Shown here in pieces: positions 56,616-64,000 of a stretch of 64,000 nt of DNA; the first letter of the stretch is position 1; each line of letters starts with the position of its first letter. Where the stretch lies: the NCBI RefSeq assembly GCF_041206865.1, contig NZ_JBGEDP010000001.1, positions 4,402,001 to 4,466,000 on the forward strand, in the 5' to 3' direction. Position numbers and translations under genes: made by a program. The notes below the pieces were generated by a model that saw nothing but the letters and a program-made list of their open reading frames with translations, did not search any database and was not told the DNA's origin. This DNA is from Mycobacterium sp. HUMS_12744610. Its GTDB lineage: Bacteria > Actinomycetota > Actinomycetes > Mycobacteriales > Mycobacteriaceae.

Positions 56616-56939
56616 GTGAGCTATCTGCTCCTCATCTGCGCGATCTTCGCCGAGGTGGCGGCGACCAGCCTGCTCAAGAGCACCGAGGGCTTCAGCCGGC
56701 CCTGGCCCACCGTGGCGTGCCTGGCCGGGTACGCGGTGGCGTTCGCGCTGCTGGCGCTGTCCATCTCGCGGGGTATGCAGACGGACGTGGCCTACGCGCT
56801 GTGGTCGGCGATCGGGACGGCCGCGATCGTGCTGATCGCCGTCCTGTTCCTCGGCTCTCCCCTGTCGGCCGCCAAGGTCGTCGGGGTCGGCCTTATCATC
56901 GCCGGGGTCGTCACGCTGAACCTCTCCGGTGCCCACTGA
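56616..56939 (+). CDS. mmr: SMR-family multidrug efflux protein Mmr
   Basis: A 107-residue four-helix small multidrug resistance exporter, nearly the same as M. tuberculosis Mmr (Rv3065). The essential membrane Glu is in ICAIFAEVAATSLLKSTEGF (Glu 13), and SRGMQTDVAYALWSAIGTAAIV and VVGVGLIIAGVVTLNLSGAH form the later helices. It exports cationic dyes and drugs with protons. GTG 56616 has GGGAGG upstream. The TetR gene that follows mmr in M. tuberculosis (Rv3066) is absent here. Confidence 0.96.
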   Translation: MSYLLLICAIFAEVAATSLLKSTEGFSRPWPTVACLAGYAVAFALLALSISRGMQTDVAYALWSAIGTAAIVLIAVLFLGSPLSAAKVVGVGLIIAGVVTLNLSGAH

Positions 56940-57010
56940 CCGCCGTATTCGCGCACAGCGAAATTGCCACCGGCACAACGCGATGAGGTAGCCTGGGCCA
57001 TCCGACTGGG

Positions 57011-57244
57011 GTGATGGTTCCCATCCGCAGGCTCGACCCCATCGGGGCGATCGGCAACTACTGGGCGGAAACGCACCGGCCGAGCGAACGAGAGGTTGCG
57101 CTGCGCCAGGCGCTCGCCGACGCCACGTCGGTCGCCATGGAAAAAACGGGGTCGTGTCCCGCGGCCGAATCCGGGCTGGATCGCATCGACTCCAACTACG
57201 ACCTGTGTTTCGCCTTCCTCGCCCACACCGGACTTCCTTTATGA
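57011..57244 (+). CDS. hypothetical, probably truncated
   Basis: A 77-residue frame with no family I recognise. VPIRRLDPIGAIGNYWAETH and SEREVALRQALADATSVAMEKTG look like a helical start of a larger protein. The stop at 57242 sits right where base composition falls (TTTATGACCATGAG), and the convergent amidohydrolase begins there, so the C-terminus may have been lost at a junction. It starts 71 bp after mmr. Confidence 0.4.
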   Translation: MMVPIRRLDPIGAIGNYWAETHRPSEREVALRQALADATSVAMEKTGSCPAAESGLDRIDSNYDLCFAFLAHTGLPL

Positions 57245-57251
57245 CCATGAG

Positions 57252-58266
57252 TCACTGTATTACCGAAACCTTTTTAGTTGAGGCGTGCGAAGTCAGCTTG
57301 AAGAGCTTCTCGGAGTTGTCTCGCCCGATTTTGATGCGATCGGGTTCGCTGATCGGGGTGTCGTCGAACCAGGGGGCGATGTCGTCCATGGTCTCGTAGG
57401 GATAGTCGACGGAGAAGAGAATCCGGTCGGCCCCGACTTCGAGGAGGGTGTCGAGCAGCGTTTGGGTCCGGAAGACCCCGCTGGTGGTGAGATAAAAATT
57501 GCGCGGCAGGTAGTCCAGCGGCGGCAGCTCGTGCGGTCCGTGGGTCTCCCGGCGTTGGTGACGCAACCGGTGAGTGACCCGGTGCAAGGTGAATGGGAGC
57601 GCCTCACCGAGATGCCCGAGGATCACCTGGGCGGTCGGATGCCGGTCGAAAAGGCCGCTGAGAATCAACCGCAGCGCGTGGGTGGCGGTCTCCACACCGA
57701 ACCCCCACGCGGAGCCCAGCAGCCCCTCATACCCCTGATAGATCCGTTGCTGGCTGGGCAGTGGGATACGGGGGTGCAGGTAAACCGGCACGTCGAGCTC
57801 GGTGAGCTTGGCCCAGAACGGCTCCACTTGCGGTTCGTCGAGATACTGCGCGGTGTCCTCGTCGCCGATGTTGCTATAGCCGTTGATCAGTGCGCCGACA
57901 AACCCCAGGTCACGAACAGCGCGTTCGAGTTCGTCGGCAGCCTTCTCCGGGTCCTGTAGCGGCAGGGCGGCAAAGGCCCGACCGGTCCGGGTATTTCGCG
58001 ACCAGGTTCTCGGCGGCGAAGTCGTTCATCTTCTTCGCCGTATCGACCGCCAGCTTGGTGTTGGTGATTCCCTCGATGCCGGGCTGCGTCAACGACAGGA
58101 TATCGATGGCGATCCCGTTGCGGTCCATGTCCTCGACACGCCGATCCACCTCCCGCAGCCGGCGCTGCACATCGGCGAAATACTCGGTGGCGGTGAAGTC
58201 ATGTTCTCCGGTGGCCGGAAACTCGGCGGACTCCCAGTGCTCTTCGAGAGCGATCTTTCCCTTCAT
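57252..58266 (-). pseudogene. amidohydrolase (resorcylate decarboxylase-like), frameshifted
   Basis: Amidohydrolase-2 family protein related to gamma-resorcylate or dihydroxybenzoate decarboxylases. The first frame (ATG 58266) reads GKIALEEHWESAEFPATGE (metal Glu-x-His) and continues to LVAKYPDR. At about 57978-57984 an extra base shifts the frame, and the rest goes on with LPLQDPEKAADELERAV, DVPVYLHPRIPLPSQQRIY (His), VILGHLGEALPF (His) and ILFSVDYPYETMDDI (Asp). Removing one base gives a full-length enzyme. The region is less GC-rich than its neighbours, hinting at transfer. Confidence 0.85.
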
Positions 58267-58350
58267 GGTTGAACCTCTCCAAACAACTATTCAAATGTAC
58301 CGATAGGTAAGAGTATTAAGCGTGGTTGTTCCGGTCGATACAATCAAGGG

Positions 58351-58632
58351 GTGTCCCGAACGCCCGACCCGCATAAGCGGCAAGCCCTGCTCGAATCCGT
58401 GGTCGAGCAGCTCCAGGAGCGCGGCGTCAACGATCTGTCGCTAGCCCCGCTGGCCGAGGCGATAGGGATGAGCAAGCGAAAGCTGTTGTAATACTTCGGG
58501 GATAGAGGTCAGCTGCTGTCGCAGGTGCTGGAAGCCAGCCGGCCGAACGTCGGGCAAATGTTCGAGGGGGTGTGCGACACCGCTGACCTCTCGCCCGCCG
58601 CTATGGCGCTATGGACCGCGCTGGCGGCGATG
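58351..58632 (+). pseudogene. TetR-family regulator remnant
   Basis: From GTG 58351 a TetR DNA-binding domain is readable: KRQALLESVVEQLQERGV, then LSLAPLAEAIGMSKRKLL. The next codon is TAA (58489-58491) where a Tyr codon is expected (LYYFGDRGQLL), so one base change stops it. The frame reopens with YFGDRGQLLSQVLEA but at about 58630 it runs into glycogen phosphorylase sequence. The C-terminal two-thirds of the regulator are gone. It is divergent from the amidohydrolase, which it may once have controlled. Confidence 0.8.
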
Positions 58633-60785
<2,153 letters not shown>

Positions 60786-60796
60786 CAATATCTGGC

Positions 60797-61534
60797 CACG
60801 ACGGTAGTTTTGGTGCACGGCAACCCGCAGACCGACGCGATCTGGGGCCCGCTGGCCGAGGCCCCTCGGGCGCACCGATGTAGTGCGACTGTCGCAGCCC
60901 GGGTTCGGTGCGCCGCTGCCCGACGACCTACCTGGCCTACCGTGACTGGCTCGAGGTCGAGCTGGACAAGTTCGGCGGACCGGTTGATCTCGTGGGGCAT
61001 GACTGGGGTGGTGGCCACGTCGTGAACCTGGTGATGCACCGCCCCGAATTGGTGCGGAGTTGGGCGAGCGACATCGTCGGGGTGTTCGACCCCGACTACG
61101 TGTGGCATGACATGGCCCGGGTGTGGCAGACACCCGGCGACGGCGAGCGGCTGGTGGACACCATGCTGGACGGGACGGTCGAGGACCGGGCCGCCCGGAT
61201 GGCCGCACTCGGCATCCCCTCGGGCGTCGCGACCGCGATCGCCGCGGCGCAGGCGCCGGAGGTGGGCCGGGCGATCCTGCTGCCGTACCGTTCGGCGCGC
61301 CAGCCGGCGCTGGCCGAAGCGGGACGTGGGCTCGGCAACGCGGCGGCCCGGCCGGGCTTGTCGATCCTTGCCACCGAGGACCACCATGTGGGCTCGGAGG
61401 CGATCCGGCGGCGAGCGGCCGAACGGGCCGGCGCCCGGACCGAAGTGCTCGACGGGCTGGGACATTGGTGGATGTTGGAAGACCCGGCGCGCGGAGCGGC
61501 GGCTCTGACCCGGTTCTGGGCGACGCTCGACTGA
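60797..61534 (+). pseudogene. alpha/beta hydrolase, three frames
   Basis: An alpha/beta hydrolase split by two +1 shifts. The first part reads TTVVLVHGNPQTDAIWGPLAEA (oxyanion HGNP); at about 60862 it changes to GRTDVVRLSQPGFGAPLPDD, then at about 60925 to TYLAYRDWLEVELDKFGG. The third frame is intact to the end: VDLVGHDWGGGHV has an Asp nucleophile (epoxide hydrolase or dehalogenase type), and GLGHWWMLEDP has the catalytic His. The first ATG in the last frame is not a real start. It follows the glgP remnant. Confidence 0.82.
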
Positions 61535-61617
61535 CCGCCACTCATACCAGGTCGACGTGGAGGCCGGCGCACCCCCCTGCACGATTCCGTGGGCGCCCGA
61601 CAGGGAACCCTTGAGGA

Positions 61618-61866
61618 ATGAGCACGCCACCGGAAGTGAGGGAGCTAATCGACCGCCTCGCCGACGACATCTACGACGCCTACTACGGCATCGAGCATTC
61701 CGGCCCGGAATACAACGCGGCGCAGGGCCGGACGGCGGCACGCTTTCTGGCACGCAACCTGCTCCGCAAGGGGTGGCGGAAAGCCGGCGTGAGCGCGCTT
61801 CCGCACTGCCCCTACGGGACCTTGACCTGCTATGACCCGGATCCGCACGAGCGCTGCGAGTTGTAG
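61618..61866 (+). CDS. hypothetical protein with C-terminal cysteines
   Basis: An 82-residue protein I do not recognise. A helical start (STPPEVRELIDRLADDIYDAYYGIEH) and a basic middle (ARNLLRKGWRKAG) are followed by HCPYGTLTCYDPDPHERCEL with three cysteines, which might bind a metal. ATG 61618 has GAGGA directly in front, closer than usual. No partner is obvious. The convergent membrane protein gene ends 14 bases on. Confidence 0.5.
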   Translation: MSTPPEVRELIDRLADDIYDAYYGIEHSGPEYNAAQGRTAARFLARNLLRKGWRKAGVSALPHCPYGTLTCYDPDPHERCEL

Positions 61867-61879
61867 GCGGGGTGTCGGT

Positions 61880-62305
61880 TCAAAGCGCCAGCAGCAGCGT
61901 CCCCGCAACCGCCAGGGCGACCGCCTTGGCCACCTCCAGACCGATGTACGCGTAGTGGCCGCGGGAGCGGGGTGCGTCCCGACCGGCGAGAACCTTGTCG
62001 GAACGTCGGGTCAGGAAGGGGCGCACCGCGATCAACTGGATGGCGAGCATCGCGCAGGCGGTCGCGATTGCCGCGGTTGCGCCCGCCGGCGGCGGACTAG
62101 GCACGACGACCGCCGCGATCAGGATTGCGAAAACGACCTCGATGCTGTTGAGCGCGCGGAACACCAGGCGCCCGATCCCCAGGCCGATCTGCGTCGTCAC
62201 GTTGGGTGCGCGGAACTTCAGCGGTGCTTCCAGAAACGAGATGGCGAGCACCATGCCCAGCCACACGAAGGCCACGGCGACGACGATCGATGGTTGGCTG
62301 CTCAT
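61880..62305 (-). CDS. integral membrane protein, four helices
   Basis: A 141-residue membrane protein. Hydrophobic segments lie at about 6-24, 44-66, 71-95 and 120-141. The loop FLEAPLKFRAPNV is characteristic, and RPFLTRRSDKVLAG is basic. I know similar proteins only as conserved hypotheticals in actinobacteria. The ATG at 62305 overlaps the stop of the regulator gene upstream (ATGA), so it is part of the ferredoxin-regulator transcript. Confidence 0.75.
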   Translation of the reverse strand: MSSQPSIVVAVAFVWLGMVLAISFLEAPLKFRAPNVTTQIGLGIGRLVFRALNSIEVVFAILIAAVVVPSPPPAGATAAIATACAMLAIQLIAVRPFLTRRSDKVLAGRDAPRSRGHYAYIGLEVAKAVALAVAGTLLLAL

Positions 62306-63312
62306 CTGGAATCTGCCTGCGGGGTCAGGTGGGCCAGGCACAGATCCGGTTCGACGAACGCGTCCAGTCGGTCGACGGCCACCAGCCCCGCCGGGCTCTC
62401 CACCACTCCTTGCATGAGGCCGAGGTGAACGGGACACACGATCTCGGCCCGGGCCTCGGCGAGTTCGAGGAAGGGACAGTGCCGCAAGCCGATCTTCCAC
62501 TCGCCGCGACGCTCGGGCGCGAATCCGAGCTCGTCGAGAACGCCGACGAGCTGTTCGACCGATTCGTTTACGCCCGTCCTTCCTCCCTGCGGCACCGAGC
62601 CTTTCAGCTGCGTCCCCCACGCACGGCCCGCGGCGTGCGCCTTGGCGCCCGGGGCGTCACCGGCGGCGAGGCCCGCCGCGAGTATCTCGGCGAGCAGCCG
62701 GTAACGGCGCGGTCCGCCGCGGTCCATCTGCGCGATGGCACGGAACATCAGGGCCGGTCGTCCGGGTCGATTGACGTCGGGCTCGACATGTTCCACCCGG
62801 CCGTCGCTCACCAGCGTGTCGAGGTGGAGGCGGGCGGTGTTCGGATGCACGTCCAGCACTTCGGCGATCGCGTTGATGCTCATCGGGCCGGGCGCCGCCT
62901 TCAATACGCGCAGCACGTCACGACGGCGATCGGGCTGCCCATCGGCTGACATACCGACCGTGTTCACGCTCCCGGCGCGCCTGGGCAGGCCGGCCACCAG
63001 CGGTGTGTCGACGCCGAGCGGACCCATCTTGGCCGCCCCGCCGGGTGATCCGACGGGCTCGTCCCGGCCGGGCAGGGTTTCGGAGAAGAACGCCGCGTTG
63101 TCGGCCTGGTAGGGCTGCAGCTCCGCGGGCAGGTCGTCCTCGTAGTAGATCGCCTGGACGGGGCAGACCGGTTCGCACGCCCCGCAGTCCACACATTCGT
63201 CGGGATGGATGTAGAGGGCCCGACCGCCCTCGTAGATGCAGTCGACCGGGCATTCCTCCACGCAGGCCCGGTCCATCACGTCAACACAGGGCTTCCCAAT
63301 CACGTATGTCAT
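62302..63312 (-). CDS. ferredoxin fused in frame to an HTH regulator
   Basis: A 336-residue open frame with two units. Residues 1-110 are a seven-iron FdxA-type ferredoxin: CVDVMDRACVEECPVDCIYEGG and DECVDCGACEPVCPVQAIYYE, then DNAAFFSETLPGRDEPVGSPGGA. Residues 125-336 are an ArsR/SufR-like winged-helix regulator: VLRVLKAAPGPMSINAIAEVLDVHPNTARLHLD, then Cys residues in HCPFLELAEARAEIVCPVHLG and PDLCLAHL that may hold Fe-S. No stop separates them. The joint has GTGA in another frame, a typical coupling overlap, so a one-base change could have fused two genes. The regulator alone would start at GTG 62973 or ATG 62952. A long inverted repeat lies upstream. Confidence 0.78.
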   Translation of the reverse strand: MTYVIGKPCVDVMDRACVEECPVDCIYEGGRALYIHPDECVDCGACEPVCPVQAIYYEDDLPAELQPYQADNAAFFSETLPGRDEPVGSPGGAAKMGPLGVDTPLVAGLPRRAGSVNTVGMSADGQPDRRRDVLRVLKAAPGPMSINAIAEVLDVHPNTARLHLDTLVSDGRVEHVEPDVNRPGRPALMFRAIAQMDRGGPRRYRLLAEILAAGLAAGDAPGAKAHAAGRAWGTQLKGSVPQGGRTGVNESVEQLVGVLDELGFAPERRGEWKIGLRHCPFLELAEARAEIVCPVHLGLMQGVVESPAGLVAVDRLDAFVEPDLCLAHLTPQADSR

Positions 63313-63319
63313 GGCCTAG

Positions 63320-63347
63320 AGTTTACACAATCCGATTTGTATAAACT
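63320..63347. promoter_or_regulatory. 28-bp inverted repeat at the ferredoxin-regulator promoter
   Basis: AGTTTACACAA, TCCGAT, TTGTATAAACT: the 11-bp arms match at 10 of 11 positions. It is 8 bp before the ferredoxin ATG and 20 bp before the ATG of the divergent methyltransferase fragment, so it is a good operator candidate for the fused regulator. Confidence 0.7.
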
Positions 63348-63366
63348 AGAACTTGTGCGAGATCCG

Positions 63367-63465
63367 ATGACCGACAACAAATCCGACGCCCGGTACGAGG
63401 CGGCGCCCCCGCCGCGGTCCGACCGCGGCGATGAGGCCGTGCAGGGACACTGGCCGCCTGGGTAG
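63367..63465 (+). pseudogene. methyltransferase, N-terminal fragment
   Basis: ATG 63367 gives MTDNKSDARYEAAPPPRS, then DRGDEAVQGHWPPG and a stop at 63463-63465. This start resembles a mycobacterial SAM methyltransferase whose first residues include RSDRGDEAVQGHW. The remaining methyltransferase is missing. The divergent position, sharing the inverted repeat with the ferredoxin gene, suggests it was once co-regulated. Confidence 0.55.
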
Positions 63466-63513
63466 GCGAGCGCGTGCGCATCTGGGTAGCTGGCCGCCGG
63501 ACCGAATCGGGGC

Positions 63514-63732
63514 AGCTCCTTCCATGTAGGGGGCCAGTTCGACACCGTCTGGCCCGAGGGCGACTACCGGCTCCGCCGGAGCGCGGGCGACTCCCAGATG
63601 CTCGGCTTGTTCACGGCCCGAAGCGGATTCGGCGAACTGACCTTCCTACAAACCGGCCGATACCCCTTCGTCTCACACGTGATGCTCGATGCCGGGCGCG
63701 GCGCCCACGGCGTCATCGAGGTGACCGGCTCA
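63514..63732 (+). pseudogene. multicopper oxidase/nitrite reductase, C-terminal fragment
   Basis: Reads SSFHVGGQFDTVWPEGDYRL, then LTFLQTGRYPFVSHVMLDAGRGAHGVIEVTG. This matches the C-terminal cupredoxin domain of multicopper oxidases and copper nitrite reductases, with the YPFVSHxM copper-type motif and the final RGAHG. A stop (63487-63489) closes the frame just before it, and no start is present. The frame stays open past 63732 but that part is antisense to the DUF488 gene. Confidence 0.7.
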
Positions 63733-63750
63733 TACCGCGCGACCGGCGGA

Positions 63751-64000
63751 TCAGCGATTGCGACCGGGCGTGTCAGCGAGCCATGCCGCCAGGACGGCCG
63801 CCTGACTGTGCTCGACATCGCGGGTGGCCGTCAGCAAAACCACGTCCGTCTCGTCGGCGATCGCTTTGAGGTGCTCGACAGCCGTACGCCGTTCCGGCGA
63901 CTTCAATTCCGCCACATACCGGCGCCGGAACTCCGCGAACTTCCCGGGATCATGCGAATACCACTTGCGTAGCTCGGTCGAGGGCGCAACGTCACGCAAC
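63751..64000 (-). CDS. DUF488 protein (C-terminal part)
   Basis: The last 82 residues of a DUF488 protein; the 5' end lies beyond the window. LRDVAPSTELRKWYSHDPGKFAEFRRRY and VVLLTATRDVEHSQAAVLAAWL are characteristic of the family, whose biochemical role is unknown. TTG 63999 is internal, not a start. The frame ends with TGA at 63751-63753. Confidence 0.88.
   Translation of the reverse strand, partial: LRDVAPSTELRKWYSHDPGKFAEFRRRYVAELKSPERRTAVEHLKAIADETDVVLLTATRDVEHSQAAVLAAWLADTPGRNR

Noticed and set aside
57252..58300. The lower-GC amidohydrolase region as a mobile element.
   Set aside because: No integrase, transposase, terminal repeats or att-like duplication is visible; only composition hints at transfer.

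Overview
The window is high-GC mycobacterial DNA. Gene content and order follow the Mycobacterium tuberculosis Rv3036c-Rv3065 interval almost gene for gene: a TB22.2-like secreted protein, two methyltransferases, echA17, a NUDIX hydrolase, an ABC ATPase, serB2, ctaD, fecB, adhC, nrdF2, a flavin monooxygenase, nrdE-nrdI-nrdH, an FMN reductase with a TetR regulator, dinP, an SDR with a TetR regulator, cyp136, a double GntR protein, fadE22, ligB, cstA and later mmr. A slow-growing species near the M. avium complex is my best guess; the sequence does not settle the species.

Layout. 1-9.3 kb is a conserved housekeeping block, mostly on the minus strand with tight ATGA-type overlaps (methyltransferases, echA17, NUDIX, ABC ATPase, serB2, ctaD), followed by fecB. 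9.6-13.7 kb carries adhC, a DUF3349 protein, a small exported protein, a membrane-tethered Mrr-like nuclease, a flavin-binding protein and nrdF2. 13.8-21.7 kb separates nrdF2 from nrdHIE. It holds two frameshifted genes (SRPBCC, TetR), the monooxygenase, a TetR-MmpS-MmpL export module with no counterpart at this place in M. tuberculosis, and a second TetR gene. 21.8-24.7 kb is nrdHIE. Both nrd promoters carry a pair of NrdR-box-like palindromes 31-32 bp apart, so the split operon probably stays co-regulated. 25.2-31 kb has three regulator/enzyme pairs, with clear palindromic operator candidates at two of them, plus a frameshifted dinP. 31-33.3 kb has a protein resembling the LeuA regulatory domain alone, two very small lipoproteins and a MEDS/anti-sigma-type ATPase. 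33.4-41.6 kb is lipid metabolism (double GntR, thiolase-like protein with an OB-fold partner, HxlR remnant, fadE22, SDR) and the DNA ligase ligB.

41.7-56.6 kb runs from a badly broken cstA to mmr and is accessory relative to M. tuberculosis. It contains a flavin-dependent halogenase-like protein, an Hsp70-like ATPase, a nitroreductase, an MFS permease, an alcohol dehydrogenase tail, a single-domain cyclic-nucleotide sensor, a thiolase/crotonase/CoA-transferase/acyl-CoA dehydrogenase operon, and a kinase/SDR pair. 56.6-64 kb is mmr followed by debris: a frameshifted amidohydrolase, a TetR remnant fused to a 5'-truncated glycogen phosphorylase, a hydrolase broken in three frames, then a membrane protein, an unusual ferredoxin-HTH in-frame fusion, and fragments of a methyltransferase and a multicopper oxidase before a partial DUF488 gene.

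At least eight genes carry single-base frameshifts, stop codons or deletions. This means either active gene decay or indel errors in the assembly; raw reads would decide. No tRNA, rRNA, CRISPR array or insertion sequence was recognised.
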